From contig NZ_AUGD01000001.1 in the NCBI RefSeq assembly GCF_000426845.1, forward strand, positions 372,001 through 436,000: a stretch of 64,000 nt of DNA, given 5' to 3'. Made by a program: the position numbers and the translations under genes. A model generated the notes under the pieces. That model was not told where the DNA came from. It ran no database searches and worked only from the letters and a program-made list of their open reading frames with translations. The DNA comes from Bradyrhizobium sp. in8p8 (GTDB lineage: Bacteria; Pseudomonadota; Alphaproteobacteria; Rhizobiales; Xanthobacteraceae). Positions 1-7,445 of this stretch are shown here, piece by piece (within the stretch, counting starts at the first letter, position 1; the number at the start of each line of letters is the position of its first letter).

Positions 1-151
1 AGAATCGCTCAACGGCCATGTTGAGCGATTCGTAGGTGGAGACCGACCCGATGAAGACGGCAACGCCGGCTCCGACCAGCAGCGCGATCGTCAGCACCTG
101 CCCTCGCATCGCGCCGATGTCACGCAGCAGTTTTCGATCGAGCAGGCTCAC
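1..151 (-). CDS. ABC transporter permease, FtsX-like (5' end only)
   Basis: Only the first 50 codons lie in the window and the gene runs off the left edge. Translation starts at a GTG at 149-151, which overlaps the TGA of the upstream ATPase gene in a GTGA arrangement, so the two are translationally coupled. The visible N-terminus ([18 protein letters not shown], then a hydrophobic stretch around residues 19-35) matches membrane permeases of the MacB/LolC/FtsX type that work with LolD-like ATPases. Substrate cannot be told from this fragment. Confidence 0.75.
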   Translation of the reverse strand, partial: MSLLDRKLLRDIGAMRGQVLTIALLVGAGVAVFIGSVSTYESLNMAVERF

Positions 152-891
152 CAGTGCACCTCGTCTGCCGAGAGCCGATGCGCATTGCGCTCCTCGCCGA
201 CGATCCGCCCGCCTCCGAGCCGAAGTACGCGATCCGCCATGCCCGCAATTGCAGCATTGTGCGTGATGATGATCGTTGTGGTGCCGAGGCGCTCATTGGC
301 TCGCGCAATCGCCGCCAGCACTACCTTGCCGGTCTCATAGTCCAGCGCGCCCGTCGGCTCGTCGCACAAAAGGACATCCGGCGACTTGACGATGGCACGG
401 GCGACCGCGACGCGCTGCTGTTCGCCGCCGGACAGCTGCGAGGGGAAGTGATCGGTCCGCTTTTCGAGCCCGACGAGCGCAAGCACCTCCCGCGGCTCAA
501 GCGGCTTGTCCGCAATCTCGGTCACCAGCGCGACGTTCTCAAGCACCGTCAGGCTGGGAATGAGATTGTAGAACTGAAAAACGAAGCCCACGTGTTCACG
601 TCGATACCGGGTCAACTCCGCATCAGTTGCGCCGACCAGATTGTGATCCCGCCAATGAGCCTCGCCCGAAGTCGGACTGTCCAGGCCTCCCAGGATATTC
701 AGCAGGGTCGACTTGCCCGATCCGGACGGGCCTAGGAGCACGACGAACTCGCCTTCGAAGATGTCGAGGTCGACGTCGCGCAGCGCATGCACCTCGATCT
801 CTCCCATTCGATAGGTCTTCGAAAGACCCCTGGCGTGAAACACCGGGGATCTCTTGTTACCTTGTTCGAACTGTTGGGCGTCCATGGGCAT
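148..891 (-). CDS. ABC transporter ATP-binding protein, LolD/MacB type
   Basis: A 247-residue ABC ATPase of normal length for the family. Walker A is GPSGSGKST at residues 54-62, the Q-loop glutamine is near 106, the signature LSGGEQQR is at 153-160, and Walker B with the catalytic glutamate is [12 protein letters not shown] at 173-184. Domain order and the signature fit the MacB/LolD/FtsE branch, which powers FtsX-like permeases that move lipoproteins, peptides or drugs between membrane and periplasm rather than importing solutes. The permease follows directly with overlapping stop and start. The start region has two nearby methionines (MPMDAQQ), so the exact start is uncertain by two codons. 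Confidence 0.93.
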   Translation of the reverse strand: MPMDAQQFEQGNKRSPVFHARGLSKTYRMGEIEVHALRDVDLDIFEGEFVVLLGPSGSGKSTLLNILGGLDSPTSGEAHWRDHNLVGATDAELTRYRREHVGFVFQFYNLIPSLTVLENVALVTEIADKPLEPREVLALVGLEKRTDHFPSQLSGGEQQRVAVARAIVKSPDVLLCDEPTGALDYETGKVVLAAIARANERLGTTTIIITHNAAIAGMADRVLRLGGGRIVGEERNAHRLSADEVHW

Positions 892-930
892 AACCCGCTC
901 GCCGCCTTCGGGGCCTTATCTGACCGGTGA

Positions 931-1767
931 TCAGTGGGACAACAGCACCGGAATTGGCGGCTTCGTCAGGATGCTCCGGGTCGCGCCTCCCAATACGAAC
1001 TCCCGGAAACGGGAATGGCCGTAAGCCCCCATGACAAGGAGATCCGCCCTGCGGGAGGCCACCTGCTCGGCGAAAACCCTACCGATCGCCCGTCCAGCGG
1101 CATCGGCCTCCTCCACGACGACGTCGATGCCATGCTTCGACAGGTTCTTGGCGAGTTCGGACGACGAGCGTCGGCTCGAAATCGTCTTCTCGTTGGTCAC
1201 GGTGAGGATGCAGACCTCGCGCGCTTTCTCCATGATCGGAATGGCATCAGATATTGCACGCGCAGCCGCGCGGCTGAAATCCCACCCGACAAGAACCCTG
1301 TTCAGTTCGAACTCCCTGGAAGCCGACGCTTCCGGAAGCACGACGGTCGGCCGCCCTGAACCGAAGATGATCGATTCAGCATACCATTGATCGTAAGATT
1401 CCGGCACCGGCACAATGGCAAGGTCGCGAAGCCGCGCATACTCCACCAGAACGCCCGGCACCTCGGACGACAAACAACGATCGAGAACGAGCTCGTGCGC
1501 AACACCGGATTTTTGTGCCGTCGATTCGAAGGTCGCCAGCAGATCCTGGGCATTCTTCCGGCTCTTGTGGGCCTCGCTGGCCACTATTGCCCCGACATTG
1601 CCGGCCCCCGCCAGGAAACTGCCAGGCACCTGCACATGAACTTCGCAGGAGACCGCCGCGATGTGGGCGCCGAGGAGAGAGGCCAGCGATACGGCACGGT
1701 CGATCACCGCGACCGGGGTCGGGTCGGGATAGCTGGTGAGCGTGAGCAAGATGTCCCTGATTGCCAT
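931..1767 (-). CDS. Universal stress protein, tandem UspA domains
   Basis: A 278-residue protein with two UspA-like domains (about 1-145 and 155-278). The second carries the nucleotide-binding signature G-x2-G-x9-G-S/T as GAYGHSRFREFVLGGATRS near residues 246-264; the first lacks a clear copy, so probably only the C-terminal half binds ATP. It stands alone, with about 40 bp to the ABC gene and 290 bp upstream. Tandem-domain universal stress proteins in rhizobia and Rhodopseudomonas are often induced by oxygen limitation, and a FixK-like box lies about 61 bp before this start codon. Role is inferred as a stress or low-oxygen survival protein. Confidence 0.88.
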   Translation of the reverse strand: MAIRDILLTLTSYPDPTPVAVIDRAVSLASLLGAHIAAVSCEVHVQVPGSFLAGAGNVGAIVASEAHKSRKNAQDLLATFESTAQKSGVAHELVLDRCLSSEVPGVLVEYARLRDLAIVPVPESYDQWYAESIIFGSGRPTVVLPEASASREFELNRVLVGWDFSRAAARAISDAIPIMEKAREVCILTVTNEKTISSRRSSSELAKNLSKHGIDVVVEEADAAGRAIGRVFAEQVASRRADLLVMGAYGHSRFREFVLGGATRSILTKPPIPVLLSH

Positions 1768-1821
1768 TTGGACTCTCCGAACTGAAGCTGCCTGAGCATA
1801 TTCACGCGAGTTCGGGGCAGC

Positions 1822-1835
1822 TTGATCTAGCTCAG
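1822..1835 (+). promoter_or_regulatory. FixK/FNR-like box before the universal stress gene
   Basis: TTGATCTAGCTCAG lies about 61 bp upstream of the start at 1767. It fits TTGATCTNNNTCA, which is found before three other genes in this window, and the general FixK/FNR half-site pattern TTGAT-N4-ATCAA with a weaker second arm. Regulation of the downstream gene is inferred. Confidence 0.4.
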
Positions 1836-2059
1836 AGTACCGGCGGCTTTCCCTGTGGCGCCAGGCGAGAGGCGGCGGCGTGCCGCGACCTTCTGCTGCG
1901 ACATCGTCGCGCAGACGGGCCCTTCACTCAACCAACGGCGTTGCGGAGTTGAGCAGCAGGGACGGCTGAAGCGTCGCCGCAGATGCGCCCTCGCATGCTG
2001 GTTCATTGCTGTCGATGTCACAGCACGTACTTCGAGGGGCCCCTATGGCCGATCTGCCT

Positions 2060-2920
2060 TCACTGGATGTTGAATCGCGCGCCCGGGCATTCGTTGGTGA
2101 CGGTCGTTGCCACGAGCTGGGCGGCGGGCGAGGTCGGCTTCGGAACCGCGACGATCATCCAACGTCCCTGCTTGTTGAGCCAGAACTGCCTCATCGTGGT
2201 CGCGACGCGGCGCTCGGTGTATTTCTTCGTCGAGAACAGCGGGACCTTCGACTTCGGCGCGGGGACTTCCTTCCAACCCTCGAACGAATAGAACTCCTGG
2301 AAGAAAACGTGCCACTCGATCTTCTGGAATTCATGGTGCGAAACGACGACCCGGACGATCGAGTTTCCCGTAAGCCATTCCGACCCCATCGGGTCAGGTT
2401 CGACCTGCAAACACTTCGTGTGTAGTGGCTCCTGAACTTGAAGCAAATTCACTCGCTGACTCTGCGAAAGCATCGCCGAGGTCACGGGCTGCCCTACATT
2501 CTTGTCGTTGGCAGGCCCTGAGCAGACCGGGACCGTTGAGGGACCTTGTCCGGTCCATGGATTGTTGCTGCAATAGACGTAGCGCGACCACGACGACCAG
2601 CCGGTGGACACGTTTTCCTCCGCCTTGCCCGTCTCGCGGTCCCAAATGCCGGTAAACTTGAGCGTCTTGCTCGGCGGACAGGCCGTGATGGGAGGCCCGG
2701 TCCACCAATGGGTGGTCTCGAACTCATAGATGGATTGGTTCGGATGCGGGTACATCACTGCTTTGGCGCTGGTTAGCGCATGATGCTCCGAACACCCCTC
2801 GCCCTTGGTATCGAGCCAACAGACGAGCGGAAAGTTATCGCTCGGCCAGCAACCCGCGTTCGCCGGCGAGAATCCGAGAACAGCGATCGCGAGAGGCAAC
2901 CCAAAGAGACAAGCACGCAC
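2060..2920 (-). CDS. Secreted protein of unknown function
   Basis: A 286-residue protein with a clear Sec signal peptide (MRACLFGLPLAIAVLGFSP, probable cleavage after ANA near residue 22). The mature part is rich in Trp, Cys and Pro; at least eight cysteines suggest disulfides in the periplasm. I recognise no domain or catalytic motif. It is monocistronic: the neighbours are a universal stress gene downstream and an ABC binding protein upstream, each more than 290 bp away. A strong FixK-like box sits about 64 bp before the start, so it may be made under low oxygen. Confidence 0.7.
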   Translation of the reverse strand: MRACLFGLPLAIAVLGFSPANAGCWPSDNFPLVCWLDTKGEGCSEHHALTSAKAVMYPHPNQSIYEFETTHWWTGPPITACPPSKTLKFTGIWDRETGKAEENVSTGWSSWSRYVYCSNNPWTGQGPSTVPVCSGPANDKNVGQPVTSAMLSQSQRVNLLQVQEPLHTKCLQVEPDPMGSEWLTGNSIVRVVVSHHEFQKIEWHVFFQEFYSFEGWKEVPAPKSKVPLFSTKKYTERRVATTMRQFWLNKQGRWMIVAVPKPTSPAAQLVATTVTNECPGARFNIQ

Positions 2921-2977
2921 TGCAATCTCCGCGTCTGCACCTTTTCGTTGAGCTTGCCCCGTTTCGCCGCCGCCACG

Positions 2978-2991
2978 TTGACCAAGATCAA
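2978..2991 (-). promoter_or_regulatory. FixK/FNR-like box before the secreted unknown
   Basis: Read on the minus strand this is TTGATCTTGGTCAA, an almost perfect TTGAT-N4-ATCAA dyad with one mismatch. Its centre is about 64 bp upstream of the start codon at 2920, the same geometry as the boxes at 1822 and 41612. Among the four boxes in this window it is the best match to the FixK/FNR consensus. Confidence 0.5.
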
Positions 2992-3259
2992 CGCATTGAT
3001 CCGTTCATCTCGGAGGTCGAGCTTCCCGATGCCGCGTTCCACGATCAGAAGCGGATCGACTTCAGGAGGACAATGGCGCCCACGTCGTTGCCCGCTGGTT
3101 CGACCTCGCCGGCCTCGACGTGGAAGGTGCCCCGAGCCTGTTTCCCGCAAGGCCAAGGGCTTGCTGCTAGGCGCGCGGCAAGGGGCAGCTTCGCGCAAAC
3201 GCGCGGTCATTGCCGAACGCGACGCCTCGCGCAAAGGAAAAGCCGCCCGCTGCCGGCGG
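2992..3259. other. Gene-free stretch, possible decayed coding sequence
   Basis: No intact gene. On the plus strand a protein-like frame (DQRIDPFISEVELPDAAFHD, about 2984-3050) breaks near 3060 and continues in another frame as NGAHVVARWFDLAGLDVEG up to about 3170. This could be the remains of a frameshifted gene, but I do not recognise the family and there is no start. Confidence 0.25.
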
Positions 3260-4411
3260 CTACTTCATCAGCCTGAAGCGGCCTCCTTCCACCTTGATCA
3301 GAAACGCCGAGCGCTCGTCGTAGCCGTTATGATCGGTTGCGGTCATCGTGGAGAGGCCGTTGTTCAGGTATACGTCCTTGACGCGCTCGAGTTCGTCGCG
3401 AAGGGCGGTGCGAAATTCTGCCGTGCCGGGTTTCGCCGTCTTCAAGGCGTTCGGTATCGCCGTCTTGAGGAGCGCCATCGAATCCCACAGATGCGCCGCG
3501 AAGATGTTCGGCTTCTGCCCGTTCGCCTTTTCGTAGGCGGACACGAATTGATCCCGAACCTTGCGGAACGGGTCGTCCGCCGGCAGGTCATCGGCGATCG
3601 TGAACGCCTCGCCGGTGAAGACGGCGCCTTCGACGCTGGCTCCGCCGAGCTTGATGAATTCCTCGGTGGCCACACCGTGAGTCTGGTAGATCTTGCCGGA
3701 ATAGCCGCGCTCGCGCAGCGCCTGCTGCGGCAGCACTGCCGGAGTGCCCGCCGAGGCAATGAAGACCGCGTCCGGATTCGTCGCGATGACCTTGAGGGCC
3801 TGGCCGGTCACGCTGGTGTCGGCGCGCGCATAGACTTCGTGAGTGGTCAGGGTCAGGCCGAAGGTCGGAGCAAGCCTGCTCACTTCCTTGTAATAGCCCT
3901 CGCCATAGCCGTCGGAGACGCCGATGTAGCCGAGGGTTTTCACCCCGGACTTGGCGATGTGCTTGAGAATCGCGAGCGCCATCAGGTCGTCGTTGGGAAC
4001 GACCTTGAAGGCCCATTTGCGCCGCTCATCCATCGGCTGGACGATGGCGGTCGCCGCGGCCAGCGAGATGATCGGTGTCCTGGCTTCCCGGGCGACATCG
4101 AGCATCGGCATCGTCACGGGCGTCAGCGAGGAACCGATGATGGCATCGACGCCGTCCTGAATGACAAGGCGCCGGGCGTTCTGTATGCCCTTGGTCGAAT
4201 CCGATTCGTCATCGAGAGCGATATAGACGATCTTCTCGCCGCCGATCTCCTTGGGCAGGGCCGCAACCGTCCGCATCTGCGGCTGGCCGAGCGCCGATCC
4301 CGGCCCGGTAGCAGACACCACGATCCCCACCTTGATATCGGCGTGTGCGCCGGGGATGGCGAGAATCATTGCAGTGCAAACGCTCAAGGCTGCGAGGCAG
4401 CGCCTGATCAT
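3260..4411 (-). CDS. ABC transporter substrate-binding protein, branched-chain amino acid (LivJ/K) type
   Basis: A 383-residue periplasmic binding protein with a signal peptide (MIRRCLAALSVCTAMILAIP, cleaved near AHA-D). The mature protein starts with IKVGIVVSATGPGSALGQPQ, the usual first strand of type I binding proteins of the Leu/Ile/Val family, and the length fits. Family members bind amino acids, aromatic acids, urea or other small acids, so the ligand is open. No permease or ATPase gene is adjacent, so this is an orphan receptor that must use a transporter encoded elsewhere. A good Shine-Dalgarno (GGGAGG) lies just before the ATG. Confidence 0.85.
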   Translation of the reverse strand: MIRRCLAALSVCTAMILAIPGAHADIKVGIVVSATGPGSALGQPQMRTVAALPKEIGGEKIVYIALDDESDSTKGIQNARRLVIQDGVDAIIGSSLTPVTMPMLDVAREARTPIISLAAATAIVQPMDERRKWAFKVVPNDDLMALAILKHIAKSGVKTLGYIGVSDGYGEGYYKEVSRLAPTFGLTLTTHEVYARADTSVTGQALKVIATNPDAVFIASAGTPAVLPQQALRERGYSGKIYQTHGVATEEFIKLGGASVEGAVFTGEAFTIADDLPADDPFRKVRDQFVSAYEKANGQKPNIFAAHLWDSMALLKTAIPNALKTAKPGTAEFRTALRDELERVKDVYLNNGLSTMTATDHNGYDERSAFLIKVEGGRFRLMK

Positions 4412-4654
4412 GATGTCCTCCCTTATATTCTATTCGCCGACGCAATGTCGCTCCGGCCGCGGCGAAAGTCTGTCCCTACGGCTAGGGACAAGATCCAATC
4501 TCAGGGAAGATCGCTTGTCGGACCAACTTTGTGGGGTGATGGAAGCTTGCCGGTCAGACCGCAGCAATGGCCGCGGCAGCAAGTCTGCGGAACCGATGCT
4601 CGGAAGGATTCTCGGCCAGACGGCTCCGAGGAGCAACCGCTGGGGCAAGCCTCG

Positions 4655-5434
4655 TCACATCAGGCCAAGGCTGCGGACCAGCATGTAGATTGCGACCGCA
4701 AATATGAGCGCCGCAAAGACCGTATTCAGCGCGCCCTTGCGACCCGCAAGGGAGGTTGCGGAGCGGGCGCCGAGAAGCCCGCCGAGAACGCCGCCGACGA
4801 TGAACAACCCGGCGAGAGACCAATCCACAAGACCGGACACGGCGTAGTTCGCCGCAGTTGTCAGCCCGAACGCGGTGACCGCCAGGAGAGATGAACCCAC
4901 CGCATATAATATGGGCATGCCGGTGGCGGCGATCAGGGCGGGGACGATCAGGAAGCCGCCGCCGATCCCGAAGAAGCCGGACAACGCTCCCGTGGCGAGG
5001 CCGAAGGCAACAAGCTTCGGCAGATTCTCCCGGCTCAGCCTCACCGATGGCTCGCCCTCGCCGGAGTTCCCCCTCAGCATCAGGGCGCCCACGACCAGCA
5101 TGATTAGGGCGAAAAGGGCGAGCAGCTTCTGGCCATCGATGATCTTGCCGAGAGTGGAGCCGAGAAAGGCGCCGGCCACACCCGCGACCGCGAACACGGC
5201 GGCGCAGCGCCACTTCACGTTTCCGGCACGGACATGGTTGGCCAGGTTGGCAGCCGCGTTGGCCGCGACGGCGACGGCGCTCGTACCAATCGCAATATGA
5301 GGGTCGCTCACCCCGACCAGATAGATCAGGAGCGGGACGGCCAGGATAGAGCCCCCGCCGCCGACCAGCCCCAGCGAGAAGCCGACCAACGAACCGGAGG
5401 CGATGCCGAGTGCGCCTTGGGTCAGCGACAGCAT
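4655..5434 (-). CDS. Sulfite exporter TauE/SafE family membrane protein
   Basis: A 259-residue membrane protein with seven to eight hydrophobic segments in the TauE/SafE (TSUP) arrangement: two repeats, each opening with a glycine-rich loop (GFSLGLVGGGGSILAVPLL at about 19-37 and LSGFFGIGGGFLIVPAL at about 153-169). TSUP proteins move sulfite, sulfoacetate, thiosulfate or related sulfur anions. It is the last gene of a rhodanese/BigR-like/TauE group that is divergent from a persulfide dioxygenase. This is the familiar sulfide-detoxification layout in which the exporter disposes of sulfite made by the dioxygenase. Confidence 0.88.
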   Translation of the reverse strand: MLSLTQGALGIASGSLVGFSLGLVGGGGSILAVPLLIYLVGVSDPHIAIGTSAVAVAANAAANLANHVRAGNVKWRCAAVFAVAGVAGAFLGSTLGKIIDGQKLLALFALIMLVVGALMLRGNSGEGEPSVRLSRENLPKLVAFGLATGALSGFFGIGGGFLIVPALIAATGMPILYAVGSSLLAVTAFGLTTAANYAVSGLVDWSLAGLFIVGGVLGGLLGARSATSLAGRKGALNTVFAALIFAVAIYMLVRSLGLM

Positions 5435-5583
5435 TGTGAGCTCCTCAATTTGCCGTCACGCAGCTCCTGACGGCACGTGGCAGCCCCGGCAGTTCCAGGG
5501 CACTTGACGTCGAGACGGCCAAAGGCCGGCATCATTGCGGCGATCAGTCGGCACCGTTCTGCGTTCGGCGTTGGGCCGCTCGA

Positions 5584-5910
5584 TTACTTTCGGTCGTTTT
5601 CAACCGGCAGCCCCGCCTTGCGCCAGGCGTCGATCCCGCCTTCCACGATGAAGGCTTCGCAGCTTCCGTCCAGTTTCGACGCGAGCCGCGACGCATTGAT
5701 CTGCGTGCGAGCGCCGCTCTTGCAGTGGAAAATGACCTGCTTGCCCTGATGCGCCGCAAGATCGGCCTCGTCGAGCTTGGACAAAGGCAAGTTTCGGGCG
5801 CCCACGATCCTTTCGCGGGCATGCTCATTCGCCTCGCGGATGTCGATGAGGATAGCACCTTTCGCCAGGAGATTGCGAGCTTGTGCGGGATTGATAGTGG
5901 GTAGCGACAT
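5584..5910 (-). CDS. Single-domain rhodanese (sulfurtransferase)
   Basis: A 108-residue rhodanese domain. The persulfide-carrying cysteine is C63 in HCKSGART, the six-residue active-site loop typical of GlpE/PspE-like single-domain enzymes. The CH2A-like motif LIDIREANEH is at 21-30. It likely moves sulfane sulfur between glutathione persulfide, thiosulfate or sulfite. It sits 19 bp downstream of the BigR-like regulator and about 150 bp upstream of the TauE exporter, so it is part of the same sulfide-responsive unit. In some bacteria rhodanese and dioxygenase are fused (Blh); here they are separate and on opposite strands. Confidence 0.92.
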   Translation of the reverse strand: MSLPTINPAQARNLLAKGAILIDIREANEHARERIVGARNLPLSKLDEADLAAHQGKQVIFHCKSGARTQINASRLASKLDGSCEAFIVEGGIDAWRKAGLPVENDRK

Positions 5911-5929
5911 TATCGGCTCCTATGTTGGC

Positions 5930-6262
5930 TTATCTGCTCCTAGTTCTGACAGGCGCGCAAAACAGCCTGTAGAACGTTGCGAAGAGTTGTTCGATCCGCG
6001 GATCGGCAATGCGATACCAGAGCGTCTGGCTCTCCCTCCGGAACGCGACGAGACCCTCGTCGCGCATTTTCGCCAGGTGCTGGGACAGGGCCGACTGTGA
6101 CAGGCCCACGGCTTGAGCCAGGGAACCGACGTTGTCCTCGCCGCATTCAACCAGCCTGCACAGGATCATCAACCGGCGCTCGTTCGCGAGCGCCCGCAAG
6201 ATGGCGGCGACCTCGACGGCCTGCTTCTCGAAGGTTTCCGGATCAAATGTTGAGGACGCCAT
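5930..6262 (-). CDS. bigR: ArsR-family persulfide-sensing repressor (BigR-like)
   Basis: A 110-residue winged-helix regulator. The recognition helix is in GLSQSALSQHLAKMRDEGL (about 52-70). Cysteines C35 (ILCRLVECGE) and C102 (LFCAPVR) are 67 residues apart and correspond to the pair that forms a tri- or tetrasulfide link in BigR and SqrR when sulfide or persulfide is present; C40 is extra. It heads the rhodanese/TauE unit and faces the persulfide dioxygenase gene across 94 bp of AT-rich DNA, so it probably represses both sides until sulfide appears. The exact target sites are inferred. Confidence 0.88.
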   Translation of the reverse strand: MASSTFDPETFEKQAVEVAAILRALANERRLMILCRLVECGEDNVGSLAQAVGLSQSALSQHLAKMRDEGLVAFRRESQTLWYRIADPRIEQLFATFYRLFCAPVRTRSR

Positions 6263-6278
6263 CGGCCTTCTCTTGTAT

Positions 6279-6313
6279 TTTAGATGTTGCTTATTTAGTT
6301 TATGCTAATATAT
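6279..6313. promoter_or_regulatory. Candidate BigR-like operator in the divergent promoter
   Basis: An AT-rich patch in otherwise GC-rich DNA between the regulator (start 6262) and the dioxygenase (start 6357). It contains the inverted repeat TTAG-N6-CTAA at 6295-6308 flanked by TAT and TATA, plus a second TTTTAGATG at 6278-6286. Position and symmetry fit an ArsR operator overlapping both promoters. The downstream gene has an AGGAGG ribosome site at 6343-6348. Confidence 0.5.
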
Positions 6314-6356
6314 CCGTCAAGACCAAACCGGACGATGACATCAGGAGGTTCCAGAC

Positions 6357-7241
6357 ATGTCACGACCCATCATCCGATCATTCTTCGACGAGCCGACCAA
6401 CACGGTGAGCTACCTGGTCGGTGATCCCGCCACGAGAAAGGCCGCTATCATCGACCCGGTGTTCGACTATGACCACAGTTCGGGCGAGGTGGATACGCGA
6501 TCCGTGGAGGCGATGCTGAAAGCTGCTGAAGATGCCGGCAACACCATCGAATGGGTGCTGGAGACGCACGCTCATGCCGACCATCTCTCGGGCGCGCCGT
6601 TCATCAAGGCGAGGACTGGCGCGAAGATCGGTATTGGAGAGCACATCAAGGACGTCCAGCGCATCTTTCGACCGATCTTCAACGCCACCGACTTGAAAAC
6701 CGACGGCAGCGATTTCGATCATTTGTTCCGCGACGGCGAGCGCTTCAAGATCGGAGAACTCGACGTCGAGGTTCTCTACACGCCGGGGCATACGCCGGCG
6801 GACATCTCCTACAAGATCGAGGATGCCGTATTCGTCGGCGACACTCTGTTCATGCCGGACTACGGCACCGCGCGCGCCGATTTCCCCGGCGGCGATGCTC
6901 ACAAGCTCTACCGTTCGATCAAGCGGCTGCTGGCGCTGCCGTCGGAGACGCGGCTGTTCATGTGTCACGACTACAAGGCCCCAGGCCGTGATACGTTCGC
7001 GTGGGAGACCACGGTACGCGAGCAGCGCGAGAACAACGTCCACGTCAGGGACGGCGTTTCGGAAGACGAATTCGTGGCTTTGCGGCAGGCGCGTGACACC
7101 AAGCTTTCGGCGCCCAGGCTGCTGCTGCCTTCCATTCAGGTCAATATCCGCGCCGGCAAATTCCCGCCGGCCGAAGCCAACGGGGTGCGCTACCTCACGA
7201 TCCCCGTGAAGCTGAAGGGCGGCGCGCAGACCTGCGTATAG
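6357..7241 (+). CDS. Persulfide dioxygenase / Blh-type MBL-fold hydrolase
   Basis: A 294-residue metallo-beta-lactamase-fold protein. The metal motif HAHADH is at 71-76; further ligands are in YTPGHTPAD (about 140-148), VFVGDTLF and MCHDYKAPG. The long form with the RADFPGGDAHKLYRSI segment and the CHDY ending resembles ETHE1/Blh-type persulfide dioxygenases, which oxidise glutathione persulfide to sulfite and glutathione. It lies divergent from the BigR-like repressor and the rhodanese/TauE genes. Unlike Blh of Agrobacterium and Xylella, no rhodanese domain is fused to it. Start chosen by AGGAGG eight bases upstream. Confidence 0.88.
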   Translation: MSRPIIRSFFDEPTNTVSYLVGDPATRKAAIIDPVFDYDHSSGEVDTRSVEAMLKAAEDAGNTIEWVLETHAHADHLSGAPFIKARTGAKIGIGEHIKDVQRIFRPIFNATDLKTDGSDFDHLFRDGERFKIGELDVEVLYTPGHTPADISYKIEDAVFVGDTLFMPDYGTARADFPGGDAHKLYRSIKRLLALPSETRLFMCHDYKAPGRDTFAWETTVREQRENNVHVRDGVSEDEFVALRQARDTKLSAPRLLLPSIQVNIRAGKFPPAEANGVRYLTIPVKLKGGAQTCV

Positions 7242-7283
7242 GCCCGAAACAATCGCATCTCGTGCCGCGGCGCCGGACCCTGA

Positions 7284-7445
7284 TCATACATCGAACGTCA
7301 GCTCCGATCTGGTGCCGCTGCGATCTTCGGGATTCAATCTGGCGAGCTGCGCTCCGACCCTGGCGAGGGCGGCCTTGAGAATTGCATGGCTCAGCCCGCG
7401 TCCGACTCTTGGATCGTCCGCGGCCAGAGGAGGACATGACAAGCG
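7284..7445 (-). pseudogene. Protein-like C-terminal fragment following the dehydrogenase stop, same frame
   Basis: Directly after the TGA of the PQQ dehydrogenase gene, and in the same frame, 53 further codons stay open to a TGA at 7284-7286. The predicted tail (DDPRVGRGLSHAILKAAL, then LARVGAQLARLNPEDRSG and SELTFDV) has ordinary protein composition, yet no ATG or good ribosome site; only a TTG near the beginning could start it. I do not recognise the family. It may be the remnant of another gene truncated by rearrangement, or a readthrough extension. The stop context is TGA followed by C. Confidence 0.35.

Noticed and set aside
2780..4894. Open frame of 704 codons on the plus strand
   Set aside because: Antisense to the binding-protein gene and spanning intergenic DNA; low-complexity basic translation without motifs.
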